64,000 nt of DNA from Blastopirellula marina DSM 3645. GTDB taxonomy: Bacteria; Planctomycetota; Planctomycetia; Pirellulales; Pirellulaceae. The notes under the pieces were generated by a model. That model saw only the letters and a program-made list of their open reading frames with translations. It was not told the origin of the DNA and did not search any database. The translations under genes and the position numbers were made by a program. Positions within the stretch are counted from its first letter, which is position 1; each line of letters opens with the position of its first letter. Of the stretch, positions 9,501 to 17,593 are shown one piece after another. Location: positions 206,266 to 270,265 of the forward strand of contig NZ_CH672377.1 of NCBI RefSeq assembly GCF_000153105.1. Direction: 5' to 3'.

Positions 9501-9959
9501 ATGCTCGAATGCGGCATGGAATCTAGGCTGTTGGCAGTTCGCATTGCAAAAGAGCTAAATCTCAACTTCACGAAACGAGACGAATTGATCGACTGGTTAA
9601 TTCAGTACAAGGAAACGGAACCACTGACATTCTCCGAGGAAGAACGCACAGCATGGCAAAGGTTCGTTGATAGAAATGAATACTCTTTTGACCTGTGGTT
9701 GCATAGAAATGACGTATATGAAGTTCGCCTCGGAAGTGGAATCGAAGTTGAACTGGGCAAAAGCATCAGAATAATCCCGAACGAAAATGGTTCGGCGGAA
9801 TTGTACACTCCAGATTTTGAATGGCTCGGTCGTACCAAATCAAATGTTACCGCCGAGCGGTCACTAATCGGGACGACGATCGAACAAGGCAGGGTGATTG
9901 CTAAAACCTTCGGACCACCCAAACGATCGAAGGGCACATCGGCAAGCCACAACAAGTGA
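6495..9959 (+). CDS. hamB: Hachiman helicase HamB
   Basis: This is a 1,154-residue superfamily 2 helicase with Ski2-like order. An N-terminal region of about 300 residues has no recognised motif. Motif I is LPTSSGKTR (about 317-325), motif Ia is VIYVTPLRALSAQ, motif II is LDEGHM (about 420), motif III is LSAIF, and motifs V/VI are SSPTLAQGVDLSFG and NVIGRVGRAF (about 675-685). A long helical C-terminal region follows. HamB surveys DNA and controls the HamA nuclease. The ATG at 6495 lies inside hamA and is preceded by an AAGGGG ribosome-binding site, so the two are coupled. The sequence is visibly more A+T-rich than the chromosomal genes to the right. No frameshift was seen, so the system appears intact. 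Confidence 0.85.
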   Translation: MESPEELTEKLRELCESGTRGKLLARGLARGMIWDDGVLPEGSPNFSPSLTNDLLNHGYLVLGCAIRLRSLSLREDIPDTDVLDSSFLTAAECIEAVVRYGERRNDRGFHLTIAAAAFHLAHYGARSFSLLAENTQLLNLVHNEQILVALMQRRLDELERLLIDWLNDENFTDAGISASLESDDDQVTVENAAYLAITRVFNQAIATFEFAVRTGENQFAANAIEMLDKCVNAADRLTHVPLWWICVLARHLIDDLWGRSLHQILPLAPNDDDNWNRLRADFIELLGRRSISEIDLWPSQTLAAKRVIDESDSLVVALPTSSGKTRIAELCILKCLAGKRRVIYVTPLRALSAQVEGTLGRCFKPLGFTVTSVYGASGIGASDVDTMRSADIVVATPEKLDFAIRQDPDAIADVGLIVLDEGHMIGLSEREIRYEILVQRLLRRADADKRRIVCLSAIFTEGAAFDAFTQWIRSDNDGNAIQSNWRPTRQIPATLRWTDSRGWLEYRVAGEKVFIPRFIEEASPKRPRRNPFPQNQAELVVAAIERFSDDGHSVLLYCPLRSSVETAAETFLKMESYGYAKSHLRTEAAIEIKRALSIGEEWLGISHVAIRALRLGIAVHHGQLPRPFLSELEDLLKRQVLSVAISSPTLAQGVDLSFGVLIFKSLWRSGELIKAKEFANVIGRVGRAFVDIDGIYVLPVLELAPGREANRLDEFHRLIRHAKSRELESGLYLLISICLSRLKRKLDLEDNALSDYVLNQQQAIDTMAEGSDENAEQMEIILAELDAGILALVDNLECDDSQIASKLDEALNNSLWKRRLAIKELEERRNQIAMLHGRALHIWKRTNVAQRKGFYSASIGTESGLQIVANRSELESLLESATKAIRTGAVEQLSDDCCKLAKTLFQFYPFQPSMPADWDESTWTAILDAWIKGAALHRVTNSAGIAFVQEAIIYRLVWAIESVRLVLNNLAENTKDGLVINDDRTFVAICLTYGVPKMSAARMLECGMESRLLAVRIAKELNLNFTKRDELIDWLIQYKETEPLTFSEEERTAWQRFVDRNEYSFDLWLHRNDVYEVRLGSGIEVELGKSIRIIPNENGSAELYTPDFEWLGRTKSNVTAERSLIGTTIEQGRVIAKTFGPPKRSKGTSASHNK

Positions 9960-9974
9960 TGGCCTGTTTCTCGA

Positions 9975-10175
9975 GGCAACTCCCGTTCCAATTGCTATCA
10001 AAGTCTGGTTGAGCGAAATCTGCTGATTCTTCGCGTTTTGCGACGAAACTCGACTTGCCATAGTGGGATGTCTGTGCCCGATGTCATGAGTGACGGCGAT
10101 TGGATCGATAACGCACTCCTTGGTTACCGCCTCAGTGGCGCACGAACGTCTGATGCCGTTGGTGATAAGGGACAC
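9975..10175 (-). pseudogene. C-terminal relic of a second tyrosine integrase
   Basis: On the minus strand, 67 codons align end to end with the C-terminus of the intact integrase at 11509-12510. Relic segments RRSCATEAVTK, DPIAVTHDIGH and HPTMASRVSSQNAKN correspond to RHSFATEALTK, DPISVAHLMGH and DPTMVSRVYSHIARN. The catalytic Tyr is replaced by Ser, there is a one-residue insertion, and the rest of the gene is absent, so it is dead. It begins 16 bases after hamB and probably marks an older integration end. Confidence 0.75.
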
Positions 10176-10484
10176 GCCGACGCCTCTATGATTCGCGGCA
10201 GTTGGCGTTTCATCGCGTCTTTCGTCCAGAAGCGAAAGCGCGCATTGCGGAATGGGACGCTGGCTGGTCGATTCTTCCCCAGGTGGCCGAGTCAGGGTTT
10301 TCTATGCGGGGGGACCCATGTCCATCCCTTTGCGCCACTTTAGGACCTGGTCGACACGAACTGACTTAATTGACCTTACGGTCGAATTGTGCTTTAACGC
10401 TCGTAGGGCAAAGCAGAAACGGCAACGGCAGTCCAATGTCACGTATTTTGGAGATGACTGCCGCCCCTGAGGGATAGAGGCCGC
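10176..10484. other. Gap before ardC
   Basis: These 309 bases contain no convincing gene on either strand. The reading frames that cross them lack ribosome-binding sites and homology-like features. The stretch presumably holds the ardC promoter and decayed integrase sequence, but no promoter could be picked with confidence. Confidence 0.4.
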
Positions 10485-11486
10485 ATGGCGAAGAAGAAAA
10501 AAACTAGCAAGCCGAAGCACGATGTCTATCAGGAAGTGACCGACCGAATTCTTGGCTACCTGGAGCAAGGCGTCGCCCCCTGGCGAAACCCAATCAAACG
10601 CGGCTCCGGCGACGGCTGGCCGAAGAATCTCGACAGCGGCAAGCGTTATCGAGGCATCAACGTCTTTTTGCTTGGCTTGCGATCCTGGGAGAGCGGTTAC
10701 TCTTCCGATTTCTGGCTGACTTTCAACCAGGCGAAGGCCCGCGGAGGTCAGGTTCGTAAAGGGGAGAAGGGATCGCTTGTCACCTTCTTCAAGATGTACG
10801 CGACCAAGGATCAAGAGACTGACCATCCGATCGAGATCCCGATGTTGAAACACTTCATCGCCTTCAATGTCGAGCAGATCGACGGCATTGAAGCCCCCGA
10901 TGCCCCAGCAGAGAACCCGGACGCTACGCCGTTTGAACCGCTTGCTGCAGCCGAACAAATTGTCGCCGGATACGCATCTCGGCCGGCGGTTGAACATGAC
11001 GGCGGGAGCCGGGCGTTCTACCGCCCGCGATCCGACAGCGTTCACCTGCCCAAGCAGGAACGTTTTGACGACCGAGAGAGCTATTACTCGACGCTCTTTC
11101 ACGAACTAACTCATTCTACCGGGCACAGCAACCGCTTGAACCGCGGTCTCGACACTGAGCTAGCGCCGTTCGGTTCGCCCGACTACAGCCGCGAAGAGCT
11201 GGTCGCAGAAATGGGCGCCGCATTTCTCTGCGCCGTGAGCGGGATCAGCCCACCGGCCATCGAGCAATCTGCGTCGTATCTGCAAGGCTGGATCAAGGTC
11301 CTCAAAGGGGACAAACGCTTGGTCGTTGGCGCCGCCAGCGCGGCACAGAAAGCGACCGATTGGATCTTGGGCGAGAAGTTCAACGATGCCAGACCACCGC
11401 CGGAAAACGAGGCTTCAAGCGATCCATCGGTGAATCCTTTGCCGTCGAAGCAGAACAACTCCGCCTCTCAACTTGATTTGTTCTGA
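10485..11486 (+). CDS. ardC: ArdC-like antirestriction / zincin protein
   Basis: This is a 333-residue protein of the ArdC type. The N-terminal domain (about 10-125), with YQEVTDRILGYLEQGVAPWR, matches the single-stranded-DNA-binding domain of ArdC. The C-terminal metallopeptidase-like domain carries the zinc motif HELTHSTGH at about residue 205 and a downstream acidic segment (REELVAEMGAAFL). ArdC proteins bind incoming single-stranded DNA and protect plasmids and ICEs from host restriction after transfer. A GAGG ribosome-binding site precedes the ATG. The last 35 residues are low-complexity and end in SQLDLF. It lies 22 bases from the convergent integrase gene and belongs to the element's backbone rather than to its defence cargo. 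Confidence 0.88.
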   Translation: MAKKKKTSKPKHDVYQEVTDRILGYLEQGVAPWRNPIKRGSGDGWPKNLDSGKRYRGINVFLLGLRSWESGYSSDFWLTFNQAKARGGQVRKGEKGSLVTFFKMYATKDQETDHPIEIPMLKHFIAFNVEQIDGIEAPDAPAENPDATPFEPLAAAEQIVAGYASRPAVEHDGGSRAFYRPRSDSVHLPKQERFDDRESYYSTLFHELTHSTGHSNRLNRGLDTELAPFGSPDYSREELVAEMGAAFLCAVSGISPPAIEQSASYLQGWIKVLKGDKRLVVGAASAAQKATDWILGEKFNDARPPPENEASSDPSVNPLPSKQNNSASQLDLF

Positions 11487-11508
11487 TCTCCCCGCCCATG
11501 TTAGTATT

Positions 11509-12510
11509 TCACGCCCCTTTCTTTCCCACCGCCTTCAAAGCCTGTTGCCGCAGGAACTCCGGATTCCTCGCGATGTGCGAATAGACGCGACTAACCATCG
11601 TCGGATCTTTATGCCCCATCAGATGGGCGACGGAGATCGGATCCACGCCCCCTTTAGTCAGGGCTTCCGTCGCGAAAGAGTGCCGGGCGCCATAGGCGAT
11701 CACACGGAAGCCGACCGTTTTGCTGACGCGGGTCAATTGGCAGATGATCGCATTTTTTGTCCAGGGGAGACCGCGGGTATTGCGAAACAGAATGCCGGAC
11801 GGCCGGTCCTTCGCCAACCGGCGGAGAATGGCCTTCGCCTCGGGGACCAGATAAATCACACGGGCCTCGTGTTCTCCTTTCGATTCGTCCGTCGGGAAGA
11901 TGACGAGATCGTCGTGAAGGTGACGGGCTTCAATGGTTCGGGCTTCCAAGGGACGGCAGCCGGTAAGATAGAGAAAGTCGAGCAATTCGCCCAAAGGTCC
12001 GGGAACATTCTCTCGAATGAGCTTCCATTGCTCCGGGGTATAGAAAACGTCGCGTCGTTTCCGTTTCGGCTTCTTCATCCGCTTGATTGGGTTGCGGTAG
12101 AGATATTCTTGCTCGACCGCCCAGTTCAGCATTCGCTGCACGATACCGACGACATCATTTTGCGTGGTCGTGCCGACGGCCAAGCCTTCGTGCCATTTGG
12201 AAACGTGGTGTACCCGCAGCTGGGAAGGCCGCATTCGCCTGCCGACGCTGTCGATGAACGACTTCAGGTAGCGCTTGTGCAGTCGATAGGTCGCCGGCTT
12301 GCGGTTCGCCTCGCACCAGTCGAGGTAGACTTGGGAAAGCTCATAGAGAGTGGTAAGTTCGTCCTTGACCTGCTCGCGATCGGCCATTAATTCGTGAAAT
12401 TTGGCATGGGCGGCGTCGCGGTTTTTGCCGAGCGAAATCTGCCGGCCGGCGATGCTGCAGTACCAGCTTTTGGTCTGCTTGCGGTAGAAGGGTTTTGGCT
12501 GCCGCGGCAT
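11509..12510 (-). CDS. int: Tyrosine recombinase / integrase
   Basis: This is a 333-residue site-specific recombinase. It has an N-terminal arm-binding segment (SWYCSIAGRQISLGK), a core-binding SAM-like domain (about 60-150) and a catalytic domain. The catalytic residues are Arg in TGCRPLEA, the Arg-His pair in YGARHSFA, His in HLMGHKD and the nucleophile Tyr in SRVYSHI. The start has a GGAGG ribosome-binding site 7 bases upstream. It reads leftward with its 5' end about 100 bases from the tRNA-Val 3' end, as expected of the integrase of an element inserted there. The protein appears intact. Confidence 0.93.
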   Translation of the reverse strand: MPRQPKPFYRKQTKSWYCSIAGRQISLGKNRDAAHAKFHELMADREQVKDELTTLYELSQVYLDWCEANRKPATYRLHKRYLKSFIDSVGRRMRPSQLRVHHVSKWHEGLAVGTTTQNDVVGIVQRMLNWAVEQEYLYRNPIKRMKKPKRKRRDVFYTPEQWKLIRENVPGPLGELLDFLYLTGCRPLEARTIEARHLHDDLVIFPTDESKGEHEARVIYLVPEAKAILRRLAKDRPSGILFRNTRGLPWTKNAIICQLTRVSKTVGFRVIAYGARHSFATEALTKGGVDPISVAHLMGHKDPTMVSRVYSHIARNPEFLRQQALKAVGKKGA

Positions 12511-12605
12511 GAATAGCCTCCGTTTCGTGCATTGAATCGTGCATTGGACGATTTCATGCTTGGAGGCCTAGCGGCGAAAGGCAAGTTTTGCCCGAGAAAA
12601 AAGCG

Positions 12606-12681
<76 letters not shown>

Positions 12682-12827
12682 GCGAAGCCCGAAATAATAG
12701 CGTATGGCAAGAAAGATCGTCAATCGGGCGCCTTTTGACGTTAGGGGGAGGAACCTTTCGCGGGGAAGGCTCGCTATAATCTGGAAATAATTCGCAACTC
12801 CCTCCGTCTTCACTACTTACTAACACC

Positions 12828-13745
12828 TTGATATTCCTACGCATTCTGTTGTTGGCGGCCCATTTGGCAGGCATGAATTTCGCCGCGGCGGGTCCTTTGG
12901 CGGCAATTTGGATCGATTGCCGCGGCGGTAAGCAACGGGATGAGCCGCTGTTTCGCCTGGCTCGCACCGTTACTTGGTGGTCGCTTGCCGCATTTGGGCT
13001 GGCGATGCTGCTGGGCGCCTTGAATGGGCTATTAATCTGGGCAAGCGGAGAACGAGAATTCTTCGCGACATTGCTCCGGTTTTGGGAGACGAAAATCTTC
13101 TTTGGCTGGTGGGAGCTCGCTTTTTATGGGGCCTGCGTCGGCGGCTTTCTGCTGTGGAGATCGTTTCGCCCGTTCGCGACGCGCTGGGAGCGGATTGTTT
13201 CGCGGTTCTTGCTGCTGCTGGCCGGCACCAATTTGCTGTACCACTTTCCGCCGCTGTTCAGCGTGATCCAAATGCTGGCGCGCGAAAATGAGGCCACCGG
13301 GCCAACAATCGATTCGAGCGAGTTTCGCAGTTTGATGGCGACTCCCCAGGTAATCTGGCTCACCGTCCATTTTTTGCTCGCGTCGATATCGGTAACCGGC
13401 ATGCTGACGGCCCGGTTGGCGCTCTGGCGACTGGAAACTAGCGACGCTGATCCGATCGTGGCGCGAGCCTCGTTGACGGCCCTGATTGCGACGCTGTTGC
13501 AATTGCCGATCGGCACGGCGTTTCTGTTGGCGTTGCCGGCCGGCGAGCAACGGAGCTTAATGGGAAGCGATATGCTGGCCACCGGATTGTTCGCCGTCGC
13601 GCTGTTGTCGGCGCTGTGGCTGATGCATGTGCTGGCCAGCGCCGCGTTTTTTCAGCGGACGGCACGCCAAGTGAATCAGGCGTTGGCGACCATGCTGGGC
13701 GTGATCGTACTTATGACGGCGGCGATGTTGACCAGTCGCTTGTAA
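12828..13745 (+). CDS. Polytopic membrane protein, unknown function
   Basis: This is a protein of about 305 residues with around eight hydrophobic membrane segments and no motif I recognise. Recurrent features are an N-terminal LAAHLAGMNFAAAGPLAAIW segment and paired His and Trp residues in membrane helices (NLLYHFPPLF, LTVHFLL, LWLMHVLASAAFF). These could be haem or metal ligands, but that is speculation. The start at 12828 is TTG without a clear ribosome-binding site; an ATG at 12873 inside the first helix is an alternative. It is followed 60 bases later by an aldose epimerase gene. Confidence 0.7.
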   Translation: MIFLRILLLAAHLAGMNFAAAGPLAAIWIDCRGGKQRDEPLFRLARTVTWWSLAAFGLAMLLGALNGLLIWASGEREFFATLLRFWETKIFFGWWELAFYGACVGGFLLWRSFRPFATRWERIVSRFLLLLAGTNLLYHFPPLFSVIQMLARENEATGPTIDSSEFRSLMATPQVIWLTVHFLLASISVTGMLTARLALWRLETSDADPIVARASLTALIATLLQLPIGTAFLLALPAGEQRSLMGSDMLATGLFAVALLSALWLMHVLASAAFFQRTARQVNQALATMLGVIVLMTAAMLTSRL

Positions 13746-13817
13746 GCGCTGCTCTAGGCAGTCCCGTTCTGCTCCGTTTCAATAGAAAAAACGACGCCAC
13801 CTTCTGTGAGAAAAAAC

Positions 13818-14756
13818 ATGTCGATTGAAATCGCCGCCATCCGTGACGCCGAATCTGGCGCAACGGCCGAGATCGCCGCCGGTCTTGGTTTCAACTGCTT
13901 TCGCTTTTCCGTGCCTGACGGCGAGAAGTCGCTCGAAATTCTTTGGGCCGAAGAAGGGTTTGAGACCGGCACTCGCCGTGCTTCGAGCAGCGGCATTCCC
14001 CTGCTCTTTCCTTTTCCGGGCCGCTTGAAAAAAGGGGTCCTCGCTTGGGAAGGGAAAGAGTATCACGTGCCGGAAGGGGATGGCGCCGGCAATGCGATTC
14101 ATGGATTTGCGCATACGCGTCCGTGGCGCATCGTCGCGCAAACCGAAAACAGCGTGACCGGAGAGTTCACCGCTTCGATCGACGATCCCAGCATCCTGGA
14201 AATGTGGCCGGCGGATTTCCAAATCAAAGCGACGTACGCGCTGCACGGCACGACGTTGTCGGCGACGTACGAAGCGACCAATTGCGGCGATGCTCCGTTG
14301 CCGTGCGGGCTGGGCACGCATCCCTACTTTCGCGTTCCCCTGGGAGGCGGCTCGGCCGACGCATGTCAGATTCATGTGCCCTACAGTTGCCAATGGGAGT
14401 TCGCCGACAAGATGGCGACCGGCGCCAAGCTGCCGACCGAGCCGCTGAACGCGCCGTTCTCGGCCACGGCGTTTGATAACGCGTTTGGCGACCTGCAGTG
14501 GGCCGGTGGGACTTGTTTGACTTCGATCGAAGATCCGGAGAGCGGCGTGAAAATCACGCAGAGCTTCTCCGAAGAGTTCATCGGCGTCGTCCTCTACAAC
14601 CCAGGACACCGCGAGGCGTTTTGCATCGAGCCTTACACGCTGATCCCCGATGCGTTTCAGCTGGCGGCCCAGGGCAAAGATGCAGGCCTGCGCGTCCTAG
14701 CGCCAGGCGAGTCCTTCACGGCCAAAGTCGACATCGCTGTGGCGATGACCAAGTGA
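13818..14756 (+). CDS. Aldose 1-epimerase family protein
   Basis: This is a 312-residue beta-sandwich sugar mutarotase of the GalM/YeaD superfamily, converting alpha and beta anomers of hexoses or hexose phosphates. Motifs match the active site: a conserved Arg segment (SSGIPLLFPFPGR), His in NAIHGFAH, His in LGTHPYF and the catalytic Glu in AFCIEPYT near the C-terminus. The ATG at 13818 was chosen; a GTG at 13806 would add four residues. The sugar substrate cannot be read from sequence. Confidence 0.87.
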   Translation: MSIEIAAIRDAESGATAEIAAGLGFNCFRFSVPDGEKSLEILWAEEGFETGTRRASSSGIPLLFPFPGRLKKGVLAWEGKEYHVPEGDGAGNAIHGFAHTRPWRIVAQTENSVTGEFTASIDDPSILEMWPADFQIKATYALHGTTLSATYEATNCGDAPLPCGLGTHPYFRVPLGGGSADACQIHVPYSCQWEFADKMATGAKLPTEPLNAPFSATAFDNAFGDLQWAGGTCLTSIEDPESGVKITQSFSEEFIGVVLYNPGHREAFCIEPYTLIPDAFQLAAQGKDAGLRVLAPGESFTAKVDIAVAMTK

Positions 14757-14839
14757 CCGTTGCGTAGACAGGGCGAACAATTCTCTTCGTCGCCCAAAGC
14801 GCAAGTTTTGAGGTGGCGCAATTTTGCAAACCGACTACG

Positions 14840-14870
14840 TTGGCCCAGATAGCTCCGCTATCTGGGCCAA
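14840..14870. repeat. Palindrome with GATAGC-TCC-GCTATC core
   Basis: A perfect 14-bp stem (14840-14853 with 14857-14870) surrounds a 3-base loop TCC. The same core recurs at 37733-37749 and, inverted, at 42426-42442. Confidence 0.8.
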
Positions 14871-14881
14871 CCAGAAAAATA

Positions 14882-14953
14882 GCGCAAGCGAGGGAATGCG
14901 GTTCGCCACTTCCATCTGTGTTGGTATCGCCAAGCGGATTCCCTCGCTTGCGC
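14882..14953. repeat. Inverted repeat, 19-bp arms
   Basis: The arm GCGCAAGCGAGGGAATGCG (14882-14900) matches the reverse complement of 14935-14953 at 18 of 19 positions, with a 34-base loop. A related short hairpin (CCTCGCAAGCGAGAGG) lies at about 30729-30747. Confidence 0.75.
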
Positions 14954-15034
14954 AGCGGGCTAGTGTTCTGTTGGTTCGAAATATCGCAACTTCAAAACGG
15001 GCTACGAAGAGGAAGCTGTTCGCCGAAGTCACTA

Positions 15035-15066
15035 CAAAAAAAGACCGTGGGGTTAACCACGGTCTT
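15035..15066 (-). terminator. Intrinsic terminator of the cytochrome gene
   Basis: A 10-bp stem AAGACCGTGG / CCACGGTCTT closes a 6-base loop and is followed on the minus strand by a run of seven T. It lies just after the stop of the minus-strand cytochrome gene. Confidence 0.85.
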
Positions 15067-15108
15067 TCGCATTTCACACGCTGAGTTCTGATTGTCTACG
15101 GCAAAAGC

Positions 15109-15510
15109 TTATTCGGCCGCAACCGGCAGCTTGCCCGCTTTGATCAGTTCGCCATAGGTTTCGCCCGACGGCGATTTTTCGCCTTCGACCTTCACGATGG
15201 CGGCGAGGATCACTTCTTTGCCTTTGTCTTTGTCTTCTTTCAACAAGGCGACGATTTCGGCCTTGTCGAGCAGTTTGTCGAGAGCCACGCCGTAAGCGTT
15301 ACGGTCTTTCTTCGACTTGCCTTCGTGACACAAGTTGCACTTCACTTCAGCGACTGCGGCAGCCAGCGACTTTTCGGCATCGGTCTTCGGCTCTTTGACG
15401 TTGTACTGTTCGACAAACACGTCCATGAACGGTTTGATCGCGAACGCTTCATCGGCGGTGACGATTGCGGCGACAGCGCCCAAAATCAGACAAAACAGAA
15501 CTTTCTTCAT
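15109..15510 (-). CDS. Small exported monohaem c-type cytochrome
   Basis: This is a 133-residue protein with a clear signal peptide (MKKVLFCLILGAVAAIV...) and one covalent haem motif, CNLCHEG, near residue 58. The mature part is lysine-rich and helical. Only one CxxCH is present and there is no obvious distal Met motif. It is probably a periplasmic electron carrier or sensor-type protein. Its electron partner cannot be inferred, because no oxidase or reductase gene is nearby. A good ribosome-binding region (GGAGGAG) precedes the ATG and an intrinsic terminator follows, so it is probably a single-gene unit. Confidence 0.8.
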   Translation of the reverse strand: MKKVLFCLILGAVAAIVTADEAFAIKPFMDVFVEQYNVKEPKTDAEKSLAAAVAEVKCNLCHEGKSKKDRNAYGVALDKLLDKAEIVALLKEDKDKGKEVILAAIVKVEGEKSPSGETYGELIKAGKLPVAAE

Positions 15511-15745
15511 CCTTACTCCTCCAAGGGTTTACGCGAGACCCGCCTAGCAGCTAACAGGTTGTACGGCAAACGGTCTTTTTTCGGTGGGATATTGGCAGGG
15601 AGGGCGCGTGTGGAATATGCCGTTGCCATTCTAGTTAAACTGCACGCAAATTCCGTGTCAAGCTACTCCCTCTGCTGATTTCCCTAAGTTTATCCCCTTA
15701 GTTTACGCTGCAAATCATCTAAAGGGCTAAATATTTGCCGGAAGT

Positions 15746-16576
15746 TTACTTCCCATGGTCCAAACGAGGGTCCAACGCGTCACGCAGCCCGTCTCCTAGC
15801 AAATTAAAGCCCAGGATTGTGACAGAGATGGCTAGTCCCGGGGCAATCGCCGGCCAGATGCTGGTCGAGAGGTCATTTTTCGCTTCGGCCAACATTCCCC
15901 CCCATTCCGGGACGGTGGGATCGCCGCTGATTCCTAAAAAAGAAAGTCCGGCGACTTCTAAGATCGCGCTTCCTAGTCCCAGCGTCGCCAACACGACTAG
16001 CGGTCCTACCAACCCCGGTAACAGCGACCAGAAGAAGATGTGCCGCGTTGTCGCGCCGGCGGCGACGGCGGCCGTCACATAGTCTTGCGAACGCAACGTC
16101 AGCGTCGTGGCGCGTATCTGCCGAGCAAAGATCGGAATGTTGATCAGCCCCACCGCGATGATCACCGCCGGCCAGCCGGGCGCTAGCGCCGCCATCACTA
16201 GCAGCGCAATCAAAATCGCCGGAAACGCCAGCACGACGTCGATCGAGCGCATGATCACTTGATCGACGGCGCCAGGAAAATATCCAGCCGCCGCCCCCAA
16301 CGGAACTCCCAGAAAAATCGCCAACACGATCGACAAGCTGCCGGCGGTCAGCGAGAGACGCGATCCGTAGATCACCCAGGTCAGCACGTCTTTCTCGTTG
16401 GTGTCGGTTCCCAACCAATGCGCGGCGCTGGGAGGCGTCAATTTTTGATCGCGCTGGTCGATCGGATACGGAGCGATCAGACTAGCCGTCATCGCGACCA
16501 GGCAAACAAACACGACGACCACGCCGCCGATCAAAGCGCCGCGATTCGACACAAAACGTTTCCAGGATCGGTTCAT
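15746..16576 (-). CDS. Peptide/nickel ABC transporter permease (DppC/OppC type)
   Basis: This 276-residue inner-membrane permease has an N-terminal helix (RGALIGGVVVVFVCLVAM), the OppC_N-type APYPIDQRD segment and a binding-protein-dependent transport domain. The EAA loop is visible around DYVTAAVAAGATTRHIFFWSLLPGLVGP. It pairs with the upstream permease, whose stop lies two bases away, and with the binding protein to import oligopeptides, dipeptides or nickel chelates. No ATPase gene lies beside it. It ends the three-gene operon. Confidence 0.92.
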   Translation of the reverse strand: MNRSWKRFVSNRGALIGGVVVVFVCLVAMTASLIAPYPIDQRDQKLTPPSAAHWLGTDTNEKDVLTWVIYGSRLSLTAGSLSIVLAIFLGVPLGAAAGYFPGAVDQVIMRSIDVVLAFPAILIALLVMAALAPGWPAVIIAVGLINIPIFARQIRATTLTLRSQDYVTAAVAAGATTRHIFFWSLLPGLVGPLVVLATLGLGSAILEVAGLSFLGISGDPTVPEWGGMLAEAKNDLSTSIWPAIAPGLAISVTILGFNLLGDGLRDALDPRLDHGK

Positions 16577-16578
16577 CG

Positions 16579-17574
16579 TTACGACTGCGTCCGGATACGA
16601 GGATCAAGCCATAAGTACGCGATGTCCAACAACAGATTCGCCGTCACAAACATCGCCGCAATCACCAGCGCGCCCCCCTGCACGACGGCGTAGTCTTGCT
16701 CACGCACCGCCGTCACCAGATAGCGCCCCATGCCGGGCCAATTGAAAACGGTCTCGGTTAAAACGGCGCCGGAGAGGAGCATGCCAACCTGGAAGCCTGC
16801 GATGTTGACGATCGGCACCGAAGCGTTTGGCAGCGCGTGACGCCACACGATCCGCCATAGTGTTGCGCCTTTCGCTTTCGCGGTTCGCAAATAGTCGGAC
16901 GATAAGACCTCGAGCATGCTGCTGCGGGTAATTCGCGAAATCACGGCGGCAGGAATGGTCGCCAGCGCGACTGCCGGCAGCAGCAGATGCCGCACCGCAT
17001 CAAGCGCCAGCGCAAACCGTCCCGTAAAGATCGCTTCGCACAAGAAGAAGTCGGTATGAAACTGGGAGATCATCGTCGGCGCAACGCGGCCGCTGGTCGG
17101 CATGCTGGTAAAGATGGTCATCAAGCAGATCCCCAAAAAGAAGACCGGCACGCTGACGCCGAGCAGCGCAAACGTCATCGCCGCGTAATCGGGCCAACTG
17201 CCGCGCCACAGCGCCGATGCGACGCCGGCGCAGATCCCCAGGGGAACCGCTAACAAGATCGCCGCGATCGACAATTCCAACGTGGCCGGAATCGTTTCGG
17301 TCAGGCGCTCGGCGACCTGATCACCATGAAAAAACGACACGCCCAGATCGCCGCGCAGCAGTTCGCCCGGTAAATCGATCAATTGCGCCAAGATCGGGCG
17401 ATCCCAACCTTGATGGGCCATTTCGGCGGTAACGCGCGCTGGCACGCTATGTTGTCCGAATCGCGCCAGCGCCGGATTGCCTGGCAATAGCCGAATCGCA
17501 ACGAAGATCAGCACGACGGCGACCGCGACGGTCGCCAGCGACTGCAACATACGAACGAATAAGAAACTCCACAC
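16579..17574 (-). CDS. Peptide/nickel ABC transporter permease (DppB/OppB type)
   Basis: This 331-residue permease begins with the typical first helix LATVAVAVVLIFVAIRLLPGNPA, followed by a periplasmic loop. The permease domain contains the EAA-like segment DYLRTAKAKGATLWRIVWRHALPNA. It ends WLDPRIRTQS, as most DppB proteins end near a DPR motif. It is the middle gene of the operon, 19 bases after the binding-protein gene and two bases before the second permease. Confidence 0.93.
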   Translation of the reverse strand: MWSFLFVRMLQSLATVAVAVVLIFVAIRLLPGNPALARFGQHSVPARVTAEMAHQGWDRPILAQLIDLPGELLRGDLGVSFFHGDQVAERLTETIPATLELSIAAILLAVPLGICAGVASALWRGSWPDYAAMTFALLGVSVPVFFLGICLMTIFTSMPTSGRVAPTMISQFHTDFFLCEAIFTGRFALALDAVRHLLLPAVALATIPAAVISRITRSSMLEVLSSDYLRTAKAKGATLWRIVWRHALPNASVPIVNIAGFQVGMLLSGAVLTETVFNWPGMGRYLVTAVREQDYAVVQGGALVIAAMFVTANLLLDIAYLWLDPRIRTQS

Positions 17575-17593
17575 GGCGACTTCGGCCCTTCGT

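Larger units (their letters stand above)
14757..15034. other. Intergenic stretch of repeats
   Basis: No gene is apparent here. The stretch holds a 14-bp-stem palindrome and a larger inverted repeat, described separately, between two convergent genes. Confidence 0.5.

Noticed and set aside
10302..11102. 266-codon open frame on the minus strand
   Set aside because: It is antisense to ardC, which has intact motifs and a ribosome-binding site.
12735..12780. TTGACG and TATAAT boxes before the membrane protein gene
   Set aside because: The spacing is 34 bases, twice the normal 17, so they cannot form one sigma-70-type promoter.
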